16,587 nt of DNA from Actinomycetota bacterium (GCA_009923375.1 RFTO01000008.1:1-16587), one strand, 5' to 3'. Counted from the first letter of the stretch, positions 1 through 5,935 are shown. Notes: generated from the letters alone by a model not told the origin. A program made the numbers and translations.

Positions 1-409
1 CACGGACTGCGTCGTAGCCGAGATAGCCGACTAGGCCGCCAGTCAGCGGCGGTAGACCCGGCAGTCGAGGCGAATGCAGCAATTCAAGTGTTTCGCGTAA
101 GGCCGCCAATGGTGCTTGTCCAGCAGGTAAACCCGCCGGTGCGCGACCCACCCACACTGCCCGCCCATTGCGCTCGGTCAGCATCGCCGGGCTTCGGACA
201 CCAATGAACGACCACCGCGACCATGTGTCGCCGTTAGCACTCTCCAATAGGAATGTGCCTGGGCGATCCCCCGCAAGGGCTTGGTAAAGACCCAGGGCCG
301 TATGACCGTCCGCAATCAAAGTGCGCACCACCGGAATCACGCGATGTGTGCGAGCAAGCTCGCGGAATTCATCCAAGGTTGGTGCCACACAACCATCAGC
401 GTTCATCAT
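1..409 (-). CDS. trpE: Anthranilate synthase component I-type protein (TrpE/PabB family), N-terminal part, cut by the window edge
   Basis: The first 136 codons are visible; the rest lies beyond the left edge. Members of this family convert chorismate to anthranilate (TrpE) or aminodeoxychorismate (PabB), using ammonia from a TrpG/PabA amidotransferase. Translated from the ATG at 409, the protein has the TrpE N-terminal pattern: ALGLYQALAGDRPGTFLLES, then WSRWSFIGVRS, and at the edge PPLTGGLVGYLGYDAVR. The LLES segment corresponds to the tryptophan-binding feedback motif of TrpE. The catalytic chorismate-binding domain is outside the window. The gene starts 20 bp after the pabA stop, so the two are very likely co-transcribed and encode partner subunits. 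A second ATG follows directly at 406 and no strong ribosome site is visible, so the exact start is uncertain by a codon. TrpE is favoured over PabB from these motifs, but the missing C-terminal domain would be needed to decide. Confidence 0.85.
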   Translation of the reverse strand, partial: MMNADGCVAPTLDEFRELARTHRVIPVVRTLIADGHTALGLYQALAGDRPGTFLLESANGDTWSRWSFIGVRSPAMLTERNGRAVWVGRAPAGLPAGQAPLAALRETLELLHSPRLPGLPPLTGGLVGYLGYDAVR

Positions 410-429
410 GGCCGCACTCGTTGTCGTCT

Positions 430-1080
430 TCACAGCTTGTCCAACAGAGCCGACGATCGACTGGTGTCTACTTGCACAGCCAGGCTTTCGCTGCGCTCTG
501 GCGCCCCAGCATCGCCGCACATTGCAAGCCAATTTGCGAGCAACCTGTGACCGCCTTCGGTCAACACGCTCTCTGGGTGGAATTGAACGCCTTCAATTGG
601 CAGCGTTCTGTGACGGACCGCCATCACGATGCCGTTCTCAGTGCGACCAGTGACTTCAAGTTCTTCATTGATCGTGTCGGCCTCAATGGCCAGCGAGTGA
701 TAACGAGTGGCTCGAAATGGTTGCGGTAAACCTGCGAGCACCCCCGCTCCCTCATGCAGCACCATGCTGGTCTTTCCATGCATCAACTCGGGTGCGCGGT
801 TAACAACTGCGCCATACATCTCACCGATCATCTGATGACCGAGGCACACACCCAACACTGGCAACGATCCTGCGACCTCCGCCAAGATCTGGGGTGCGTT
901 TCCGGCGGCACTCGGAGTGCCCGGGCCGGGCGAAATCATCAAGCCGTCGTAACCCGACACGTCGGTGGAACGAGCGACATCGTTGCGGATGACATCAACC
1001 TTGGCGTCAAGTTGCTGAAGGTATTGCACGAGGTTGAACACGAAGGAGTCGAAATTGTCGATGACGAGGATCGAGACCAT
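430..1080 (-). CDS. pabA: Glutamine amidotransferase subunit of anthranilate/aminodeoxychorismate synthase (TrpG/PabA)
   Basis: A 216-residue class I glutamine amidotransferase of normal family length that supplies ammonia to a TrpE or PabB partner. The N-terminus ILVIDNFDSFVFNLVQYL is typical of TrpG/PabA. The oxyanion region SPGPGTP is at 50–56. The nucleophile is Cys79 in GVCLGHQ, and the triad His168 and Glu170 lie in QFHPES. The ATG at 1080 is preceded by a strong ribosome site, AAGGAGGGG (1085–1093, minus strand), four nucleotides upstream. It precedes the trpE-type gene by 20 bp and follows the ABC ATPase gene after 146 bp. In other actinobacteria a pabA/trpG-like gene sits in this origin-proximal place, commonly next to the pknB/pknA cell-division cluster. 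Here the next gene is trpE instead. Such subunits can serve both tryptophan and folate synthesis; the sequence alone does not separate the two. Confidence 0.93.
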   Translation of the reverse strand: MVSILVIDNFDSFVFNLVQYLQQLDAKVDVIRNDVARSTDVSGYDGLMISPGPGTPSAAGNAPQILAEVAGSLPVLGVCLGHQMIGEMYGAVVNRAPELMHGKTSMVLHEGAGVLAGLPQPFRATRYHSLAIEADTINEELEVTGRTENGIVMAVRHRTLPIEGVQFHPESVLTEGGHRLLANWLAMCGDAGAPERSESLAVQVDTSRSSALLDKL

Positions 1081-1226
1081 CGCACCCCTCCTTCACTTCG
1101 GCGTCTCAGTCGCTGCTGAGGTTGGAGATTCTCCCAATTCAACGGCCGCTGCGCTACTCCACCCACCTCTTATGCCCATGACGCTCGGCCCACGCCTTGG
1201 GTGTGAATCGCAACAAGCCCGCGAAG
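1081..1226 (-). promoter_or_regulatory. pabA leader region with two small inverted repeats and a possible 28-codon upstream frame
   Basis: This 146-bp gap has no convincing sigma-70 promoter. It holds an 11-bp inverted repeat GGAGA-T-TCTCC (1124–1134), which as RNA extends to a 6-bp stem UUGGAG/CUCCAA with one bulge. Next to it is CTCAG-TCGCTG-CTGAG (1105–1120). An ATG at 1179 opens a 28-codon frame ending at 1093, inside the pabA ribosome site. It has one Trp codon only, so it is not a classic trp leader peptide. Whether pabA has its own promoter here or is read through from the ABC operon is not clear. Confidence 0.3.
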
Positions 1227-1976
1227 TTAACCCAATAACCGAGTGAGGAACTCACGGGTGCGTGGCTCGCGCGGGTGTCCGAACACCTCTGCGGCTGGGC
1301 CTTCCTCGACGATGCGCCCTTGGTCCAGAAACAACACCCAGTCGGCCACATCCCTAGCGAAGCTCAGCTCGTGCGTCGCCATAATGATCGAGGTTCCCTG
1401 GCTCTTCAGGTCGCGGATGAGTTCAAGAACCTCGCCGACCAGCTCAGGGTCCAGGGCCGAGGTGACCTCATCGAGGAGCAGCACCTGTGGTTCGAGGGCG
1501 ACAGCTCTCATGATGGCTGCCCGTTGCTGTTGGCCGCCGGAGAGCTTGTCGGGATACGAATCCGCGAAATCCGCCAAACCGATACGTGCGAGCAACGCGT
1601 TGGCGCGCATGTCCGCTTCGGCTGCGGGGATCCCCTTCACATTCCGCAATGCCAAGGTGATGTTCTGGCGCACACTCATATGCGCGAACAAGTTGTACGC
1701 CTGGAAGACCAATCCGATTTGCCGGCGCACCTCATCTTGGTTCACGCGCGGATCAGTGATGTCGTTCGAGCCGAGAAATATCTCCCCGTCACTCACTTGC
1801 TCAAGGAGGTTGATGCACCGCAACAGAGTTGATTTACCCGAACCTGATGATCCAATCAGCGCAACGATCTGCCCGCGGTAGAGCTCCAGATCGATGCCGC
1901 GCAACACGGGCTGACCATCGAATGCCTTGTGTACACCCACTGCGTGCAGCACCATCTCGCGTAATTCCACGGTCAC
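1227..1976 (-). CDS. Polar amino-acid ABC transporter ATP-binding protein (GlnQ/HisP/ArtP-type)
   Basis: A 249-residue ABC ATPase that powers uptake through the permease encoded just upstream in the operon. All motifs are in order: Walker A GSSGSGKST (42–50), Q-loop Gln92 in VFQAYNLF, signature LSGGQQQR (145–152), Walker B VLLLDE with catalytic Glu170, and H-loop His202. The length and the FQxxNLF Q-loop fit the polar amino-acid uptake (PAAT) subfamily. I chose the GTG at 1976, whose last bases overlap the permease stop as GTGA, a usual translational-coupling arrangement. A longer in-frame start at 2024 lies inside the permease gene and adds residues with no family counterpart. An internal ATG at 1955 has no ribosome site. 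The substrate cannot be read from the ATPase. Confidence 0.93.
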   Translation of the reverse strand: MTVELREMVLHAVGVHKAFDGQPVLRGIDLELYRGQIVALIGSSGSGKSTLLRCINLLEQVSDGEIFLGSNDITDPRVNQDEVRRQIGLVFQAYNLFAHMSVRQNITLALRNVKGIPAAEADMRANALLARIGLADFADSYPDKLSGGQQQRAAIMRAVALEPQVLLLDEVTSALDPELVGEVLELIRDLKSQGTSIIMATHELSFARDVADWVLFLDQGRIVEEGPAAEVFGHPREPRTREFLTRLLG

Positions 1977-2839
1977 AAAACACCGCCTGCTTGCTCGCGC
2001 TTGGCGAGCCTGGCAGTGAACCAATCAGCGAGCCGGACAGTTGGAACCGCGAGCAGCACGAAACAAAGCCCCGCCAGGACATATGGAGTGAAGTTGGCGA
2101 AGTGGGACACCTCAATCTGTGCGCTGCGCACTGCGTCAACTGCGCCGAGCACCGAGATGAGTCCCACGTCTTTCTGCAAAGAGACGAAGTCATTCATCAA
2201 AGGCGGAGCGACTTTGCGGAATGCCTGCGGCAGCACAACCAGCCGCATCGACTGCGCGTACGTCAGACCCAGTGAGCGGGCGGCTAACCGTTGGGAGGGA
2301 TGTACGGCTTCGATCCCTGCACGGAAAACCTCGGCGACATACGCCGAATATGTGAGGATCAAAGCAACCGTTCCGAGCACTTCGGCAGGCACCCGTCCCA
2401 GGAATGCGATGCGCAATCCGGGGATGCCAAATCCCACGAGGTAGAGCACGATGATCAGCGGCATTCCCCGGAACACATCGACATACGCCCGCACGAGCAG
2501 TCGCACGGGAGTGAAGATCGGCGCACGCAGAGTCCGCAGTAACGCCAAAGTGAGGCCCACGACCAAGACACCAATCGACGAGTACGCCAACACCCGCAGG
2601 TTCAGCCAGAGCCCATCGACCACTTGCGGTAGTGCGGCACGTGCAGTCGCCGCATCGAAGAAGGACTGGTGAACCCGTGGCCAACCGGGCGATTTGACGA
2701 GTGCGAACCACACCACTGCCGCAAACGCGAGGGTGGAAGCCATCGACACCAAGGTTGAGCGCTGTTTGCGTTGATGACGGAAAGCACGACGACCCTGCTC
2801 AACTTCGCTGAGTTGGGCAGGGCCGCCGGTGATCGTCAT
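1973..2839 (-). CDS. Polar amino-acid ABC transporter permease (HisM/GlnP-type)
   Basis: A 288-residue inner-membrane permease of the PAAT family. Hydrophobic segments lie near 33–48, 84–102, 127–148, 153–168 and 251–270. The cytoplasmic EAA coupling loop that contacts the ATPase is clear at about 169–210 (AEVFRAGIEAVHPSQRLAAR, then SLGLTYAQSMRLVVLPQAF). The polar first 30 residues (many Arg, Gln, Lys) are probably a cytoplasmic tail. There is only one permease gene, so the transporter probably uses a homodimer. The gene lies 63 bp after the receptor gene and overlaps the ATPase gene by 4 bp. The ATG at 2839 has no strong ribosome site in front of it, so translation level or exact start is less certain than for its neighbours. 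Confidence 0.92.
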   Translation of the reverse strand: MTITGGPAQLSEVEQGRRAFRHQRKQRSTLVSMASTLAFAAVVWFALVKSPGWPRVHQSFFDAATARAALPQVVDGLWLNLRVLAYSSIGVLVVGLTLALLRTLRAPIFTPVRLLVRAYVDVFRGMPLIIVLYLVGFGIPGLRIAFLGRVPAEVLGTVALILTYSAYVAEVFRAGIEAVHPSQRLAARSLGLTYAQSMRLVVLPQAFRKVAPPLMNDFVSLQKDVGLISVLGAVDAVRSAQIEVSHFANFTPYVLAGLCFVLLAVPTVRLADWFTARLAKREQAGGVL

Positions 2840-2902
2840 GGTGTTGATGTTCGTGGGCTTAACGAGTCGAGAGCAGATTCGCGATCGACCGGTATTGCGT
2901 AA

Positions 2903-3766
2903 TTACTTCAACACCGGTGCACCAGCGGAGGTGGTGAGCCACTTCTCCTCTAGGGCCGCAAGCGTGCCATCGGCCTTAAGCGCGTCGACCGCTGCGCTTA
3001 CCTTTGCGGTGAGGACGCTGCCCTTGTCGAGTACGAGGCCGAACTCATCGCCCTTGGTCGCAGTCGGCAACTGTCCGACAATCTTGCCACCGGTGAGGTC
3101 GGCGTTTGCCTCATAAAGTGCAGTCGGCAGATCGAGAACGAGCGCGTCAACCTGGCCGTTCTTCAACGCGGCGACGGCATCGTCGTTGGAGTTGAATGCC
3201 AATGCCTTTTGTGTCGGCTTGATGACATCGGTGATTGCGGCATAAGAAGTCGTGCCGGTTTGAGCTCCGAGCAGAACTGACTGGAGTTCGGCGATCGAGG
3301 TTGCCTTGGCAGCCTTGTTACCCGCGAGGGTGACGACGGTCTGGGTGGTTTGGTAATACGGCGAGGAGAAGTCGACATTCTTCTTGCGGTCATCGGTGAT
3401 CGAATACTGCTGTAAGTTGAAATCGAAGGTCTTCGGTCCGGGCGCAATCGCCTGATCAAAGGTTGTCCGCACCCACACAACGTCAGCCTTGTTGAAACCG
3501 AGCTTCTCTGCAACGGCATAGGCAACAGCGGCCTCAAAGCCCTTGCCGCTCTCAGGCTTGTCATCGAGCACCCACGGGGCGTAAGCAGGCTGACCCGTGC
3601 CCACCGTGAGCTTGCCGGCGGTCACCGTCTGCAGATCCGACGGGTTCGCCGATTCTGCCGAGTTGGTGTTGCCACTTGAGCACGCTGCCATCGTGGCGAT
3701 CAAGACTGCAGCAAGGGCAGCGGAAGTGCTGCGTGAGATTCTGGTCATCGATGTTTTCGTAAGCAT
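2903..3766 (-). CDS. Polar amino-acid ABC transporter substrate-binding lipoprotein
   Basis: A 287-residue family 3 extracellular solute-binding protein. It begins with a lipoprotein signal: basic N-terminus, hydrophobic stretch about 16–27, and a lipobox ending MAAC with Cys29 as the lipidated residue. A Ser/Asn-rich linker follows. The mature part has the expected pattern: GKLTVGTGQPAYAPWVLDD at the start, the GFEAAVAYAVAEKLG helix, then FDFNLQQYSITDDRKKNVDF (about 114–133) before SSPYYQTTQTVV, and the hinge-lobe segment VDALVLDLPTA. The ATG at 3766 is supported by GAGGAGA five bases upstream; an in-frame ATG at codon 7 is less well placed. It is the first gene of the receptor–permease–ATPase operon, which is the normal order. 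The ligand is not predictable by eye; a polar or cationic amino acid is the family-level expectation. Confidence 0.93.
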   Translation of the reverse strand: MLTKTSMTRISRSTSAALAAVLIATMAACSSGNTNSAESANPSDLQTVTAGKLTVGTGQPAYAPWVLDDKPESGKGFEAAVAYAVAEKLGFNKADVVWVRTTFDQAIAPGPKTFDFNLQQYSITDDRKKNVDFSSPYYQTTQTVVTLAGNKAAKATSIAELQSVLLGAQTGTTSYAAITDVIKPTQKALAFNSNDDAVAALKNGQVDALVLDLPTALYEANADLTGGKIVGQLPTATKGDEFGLVLDKGSVLTAKVSAAVDALKADGTLAALEEKWLTTSAGAPVLK

Positions 3767-3792
3767 GCGTTCTCCTCAGCGGGCGAAGCCTT

Positions 3793-3823
3793 GGGGTGCC
3801 ACAAGGGGTGCCACAAGGGGTGC
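3793..3823. repeat. 12-bp tandem direct repeat in the ABC receptor gene leader
   Basis: The unit GGGGTGCCACAA occurs at 3793–3804 and 3805–3816, followed by a partial third copy GGGGTGC at 3817–3823. The heptamer GCGAAGC also occurs at both flanks (3783–3789 and 3822–3828). The block lies about 26 bp upstream of the receptor gene start, between the proposed promoter and the ribosome site. It could be a regulator-binding array or a replication-slippage product. Confidence 0.8.
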
Positions 3824-3838
3824 GAAGCGGTGAGTCGA

Positions 3839-3867
3839 AGCCTAGTGAATGAGGTACTTACCGCGAA
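3839..3867 (-). promoter_or_regulatory. Candidate promoter of the ABC amino-acid importer operon
   Basis: On the minus strand a -35-like TTCGCG (3862–3867) is followed after 17 bp by a -10-like TAGGCT (3839–3844), which fits the TANNNT pattern. Transcription would start near 3832, giving a 5' leader of about 66 nt that contains the 12-bp repeats. The -35 match is weak. The promoter overlaps the trailer of the tRNA-Ala gene, so read-through from the tRNA is also possible. Confidence 0.35.
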
Positions 3868-3895
3868 ACGCGAGCGCACGTGGCTGCGAGACGTG

Positions 3896-3968
3896 TGGAG
3901 ACTAGGGGAATCGAACCCCTAACCCCTGCCTTGCAAAGGCAGTGCTCTACCAATTGAGCTAAGTCCCC
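3896..3968 (-). tRNA. alaT: tRNA-Ala (anticodon TGC)
   Basis: A 73-nt cloverleaf on the minus strand. The acceptor arm is GGGGACT paired with AGTCTCC, including the G3·U70 wobble pair that marks tRNA-Ala. The anticodon stem CTGCC/GGCAG encloses the loop TTTGCAA with anticodon TGC. The T-arm GGGGT-TCGATTC-CCCTA (last A unpaired with it, continuing into the acceptor) has the standard TTCGA. The discriminator base is A (3896). The 3' CCA is not encoded: the following bases read CAC. In related actinobacteria this gene forms a pair with tRNA-Ile downstream of gyrA; here about 1.8 kb separate the two. Confidence 0.97.
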
Positions 3969-3976
3969 GGCGGGCG

Positions 3977-3991
3977 CGCACGTGACGTGCG
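3977..3991. repeat. 15-bp inverted repeat just upstream of tRNA-Ala
   Basis: CGCACGT-G-ACGTGCG is a perfect inverted repeat with 7-bp arms and a single central base. It begins nine bases before the tRNA-Ala 5' end, inside the transcribed leader if the promoter below is right. The 9-mer GCGCACGTG at its left edge (3976–3984) recurs as a direct repeat on the far side of the tRNA gene at 3874–3882. Confidence 0.8.
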
Positions 3992-3999
3992 ATGGGGGA

Positions 4000-4008
4000 A
4001 TTATCGCA
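4000..4008 (-). promoter_or_regulatory. Extended -10 promoter element of tRNA-Ala
   Basis: On the minus strand TGC directly precedes GATAAT (GATAAT at 4000–4005, TGC at 4006–4008), which makes an extended -10 element (TGn-GATAAT). Transcription would start near 3993, about 25 nt before the tRNA. No good -35 hexamer is seen at the right distance, as is common for extended -10 promoters. Confidence 0.55.
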
Positions 4009-4082
4009 GGCGCAATCCGCCGGGCGAGCAGCAGGTCGCTTACAGGCGAGACTCGGGCAAACGCAGAGCACGAGTGCCGTGG

Positions 4083-4208
4083 TCAGCGCAAATCAGGTTC
4101 GGTGGTGGCTTCTTCCCAAAGATCGGCCTCGGCCTTACGGCCGGTGACAGCGCGCCAGATGGCGACCCCGATAGCAGCGAGTGCGGCGAGACCGAAGAGT
4201 TTCTTCAT
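4083..4208 (-). CDS. DLW-39 family small protein
   Basis: A 41-residue protein with one predicted membrane-anchor or hydrophobic segment (MKKLFGLAALAAIGVAIWRA, 1–20), a basic stretch (TGRK) and the motif EADLWEEAT that gives the DLW-39 family its name. Such miniproteins are found near the origin of actinobacteria, close to the gyrA–tRNA segment; their function is unknown to me. I chose the ATG at 4208 because family members start MKKL at this point; an upstream in-frame ATG at 4277 would lie within the divergent GNAT gene. There is no ribosome site before 4208. A -10-like TACACT (4216–4221) would place the transcript start at 4208–4209, so the mRNA is probably leaderless. It is divergent from the GNAT gene, with only 41 bp between the two start codons, and precedes tRNA-Ala by about 110 bp. 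Confidence 0.82.
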   Translation of the reverse strand: MKKLFGLAALAAIGVAIWRAVTGRKAEADLWEEATTEPDLR

Positions 4209-4249
4209 GGGCGACAGTGTAAGTCTAGATTCTGCGATAATTCCGAGGT
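4209..4249. promoter_or_regulatory. Compact divergent promoter for DLW-39 and the GNAT gene
   Basis: Only 41 bp separate the two divergent ATG codons. For the plus strand, TGC-GATAAT (GATAAT at 4236–4241) predicts a start near 4248–4250, at or two bases before the GNAT ATG. For the minus strand, TACACT (4216–4221) predicts a start at 4208–4209, at the DLW-39 ATG. Neither gene has a usable ribosome site in front of it: the GAGG before the GNAT ATG is one base away. Both transcripts therefore look leaderless, and the two core promoters overlap. Confidence 0.5.
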
Positions 4250-5074
4250 ATGGAAGTTTTGTCCGTCTCCACCCCACAGGAGTTCCTGGAACTCACGAGT
4301 GGATTTCGCGCCGCGGAGCCTTATCTCACCAATGTCATCGGTTCAATCGCCGTGGGAGTCGTCAGCGGCCGCGAGTACGAGTCGTGCCACTGGTGGATCG
4401 CTCGCGAGGGGTCGGAGATCGCTGGTATCGCCGTGCGTACCGCTCCCCACAATCTTGTGCTCTCGCCGATGGAGGATGCGGCACTGGCTGCACTAGCGGC
4501 GTCGGTCACCAAAACCTTCCCGCATCTGCCCGGAGTCTCCGGGGCGCCGGCGCACACAGCTGCATTTGAACGGCTTCTATGCCCCGCGGAGTCGAAGGTC
4601 ACCATGCAAGATGTCGTATACATCATGCGCGACTTCACACCTGCAACGGCGCCTGGCGCGAGCCGGCGCACCAATGCAAGCGATGCAGACATGTTGTTGG
4701 AATGGTCGCAGCTCTTTGCCAAGGATGCGGGGATTCCCATATTCAAGGCTGCGGCCGCCGTAGATCGCTTGCTCGCAGCGGGTTGGATCTGGGAAGTCGA
4801 CGGTGAGCCCACTGCGATGGCTGGACATGCATTCTTAGTTGGCGAACCTGGCAGCGTCGTGGGCCGCGTCGGCCCGGTGTTCACACCTATGCAGCACCGG
4901 CGGCGTGGTTATGGCGCGGCGGTCACATCGGCTGTGGTGGAACATCTACAAGGCGTGTGCGATCACATCATGTTGTACGCCGACGCACTGAATCCGACGA
5001 GCAATGGTGTTTACCAACGCCTCGGTTTCGTTGAGTATGCGCAGTTGCTCGAGGTCGAGTTCACCTACACCTGA
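4250..5074 (+). CDS. GNAT family N-acetyltransferase
   Basis: A 274-residue protein with a C-terminal acetyl-CoA-dependent GNAT domain. The acetyl-CoA pyrophosphate-binding motif is QHRRRGYGAA (215–224, matching Q/RxxGxG/A), preceded by the strand VVGRVGPVFTP. The end motif NPTSNGVYQRLGF is at 248–260. The first ~130 residues resemble a degenerate GNAT-like half without the acetyl-CoA motif, so this may be a two-domain GNAT. The acceptor substrate cannot be inferred. It is the only plus-strand gene in the window, so it opposes the leftward replication fork. It is divergent from DLW-39 and convergent with the membrane-protein gene, with 15 bp between their stops. It breaks the usual tRNA-Ile/tRNA-Ala pairing, which suggests insertion into the conserved core. 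The ATG at 4250 follows a GATAAT by eight bases, so translation is probably leaderless. Confidence 0.88.
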   Translation: MEVLSVSTPQEFLELTSGFRAAEPYLTNVIGSIAVGVVSGREYESCHWWIAREGSEIAGIAVRTAPHNLVLSPMEDAALAALAASVTKTFPHLPGVSGAPAHTAAFERLLCPAESKVTMQDVVYIMRDFTPATAPGASRRTNASDADMLLEWSQLFAKDAGIPIFKAAAAVDRLLAAGWIWEVDGEPTAMAGHAFLVGEPGSVVGRVGPVFTPMQHRRRGYGAAVTSAVVEHLQGVCDHIMLYADALNPTSNGVYQRLGFVEYAQLLEVEFTYT

Positions 5075-5089
5075 TTTCGGTGGAAGACG

Positions 5090-5659
5090 CTAGTTAGCAG
5101 CAGTGATGCCCAGCAAACCCTCTGGAGCGCAGGACCACTTAGTCGTGGCTGTGCTGACCTTCTCATAGAAGTTTGTCGTCACCACATCGCGCGTTCCTTG
5201 TCGGACATGAACGCACCAGGACCGACCTCGATCTGCGAAGCTGCCGTTCACAAAGGTCGTTCCCTTGGGCAGTTCCACAGCAAGGCGCGCGGTCTCTGCC
5301 TGGTTGGCCGCACCGATGAACAACAACGAGACACCCCCGATTTTGATGTCACCGCTGGTGATTCCCAAGGTGCGCCCATTGAGGTAATCCCGCACCGCCG
5401 CCGGAGCCGATGGCGTGCTCGGCCGAGAAGTCAGCCGAAACTTTCCACTGATAGCGCCGATGCCGACGAGTAGAACTGCGACGACAGTCAAGCCGATGAC
5501 GGTGTTCAAGCTAAGCGCCTTGCCAACAACACGACGTCGAGGCGTTGCATTGAACAACGCGCCAATGGGTGACGACTGCCGAGCAGCCCTCGCTGCTTCA
5601 GCCTCCGGGGATTCATGCAGGTAATGCTGGCGCTCATTCACAGTTGCAGTATGCCGCAT
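5090..5659 (-). CDS. Unrecognised single-pass membrane protein
   Basis: A 189-residue protein I do not recognise. From the ATG at 5659 it has a polar, charged N-terminal part of about 55 residues, one strong hydrophobic segment at about 53–73 (TVIGLTVVAVLLVGIGAIS), then a Ser/Pro/Ala linker (SRPSTPSAPAA) and an exported domain of about 105 residues. Basic residues (PRRRVVGKA) lie before the membrane segment, so the C-terminal domain is probably outside. That domain ends with two cysteines in SWCVHV and KWSCAPEG, which could form a disulphide. The ATG at 5659 has AAGGA nine bases upstream. A GTG at 5692 would add 11 residues but has no ribosome site. It lies directly after tRNA-Ile on the same strand and converges on the GNAT gene. 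It could be an actinobacterial pilin-like or accessory envelope protein, but there is no motif to support that. Confidence 0.75.
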   Translation of the reverse strand: MRHTATVNERQHYLHESPEAEAARAARQSSPIGALFNATPRRRVVGKALSLNTVIGLTVVAVLLVGIGAISGKFRLTSRPSTPSAPAAVRDYLNGRTLGITSGDIKIGGVSLLFIGAANQAETARLAVELPKGTTFVNGSFADRGRSWCVHVRQGTRDVVTTNFYEKVSTATTKWSCAPEGLLGITAAN

Positions 5660-5741
5660 CTTGGCGGGTCCTTGTCTCGGAGATGCGCGCACGCGGACGA
5701 CGACTTAACTGCAGTTGGGCAAAAGATGTATCCAGAGTCGG

Positions 5742-5815
5742 TGGGCCTAGGAGGACTTGAACCTCCGACCTCTTCCTTATCAGGGAAGCGCTCTAACCGC
5801 CTGAGCTATAGGCCC
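5742..5815 (-). tRNA. ileT: tRNA-Ile (anticodon GAT)
   Basis: A 74-nt cloverleaf on the minus strand. The acceptor arm is GGGCCTA paired with TAGGCCC. The D-arm contains AGCTCAGGCGGTTAGAGC. The anticodon stem CTTCC/GGAAG encloses CTGATAA with anticodon GAT. The T-arm is GGAGG-TTCAAGT-CCTCC. The discriminator is A (5742), and the next bases read CCG, so a full CCA is not encoded. It lies 120 bp after the gyrB–gyrA–DUF3566 block, its usual place in actinobacteria. Confidence 0.97.
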
Positions 5816-5836
5816 GAGTCTGGACAACGATGGACA

Positions 5837-5842
5837 AGATTA
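5837..5842 (-). promoter_or_regulatory. Candidate -10 element of tRNA-Ile
   Basis: TAATCT on the minus strand would start transcription near 5830, 15 nt before the tRNA. No convincing -35 hexamer is seen 17 bp upstream, so the call rests on the hexamer and the spacing only. Confidence 0.3.
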
Positions 5843-5935
5843 CCGCAGGCGTAACACGTCAGGTTCGTCAGGTACGCGAGGGTCAATGACCACCGTTGGT
5901 GACCGCGCACTGGCCAGCCGAGACCGCGCGCTTAC

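Noticed and set aside
3874..3984. Attachment site of an integrative element at tRNA-Ala
   Set aside because: The flanking 9-mer direct repeat does not include a copy of the tRNA 3' end, and no integrase or mobile gene is nearby.
5816..5935. Intrinsic terminator after the gyrB–gyrA–DUF3566 unit
   Set aside because: Only short imperfect stems around GACCACCGTTGGTGACC are seen and none is followed by a T-run on the minus strand.
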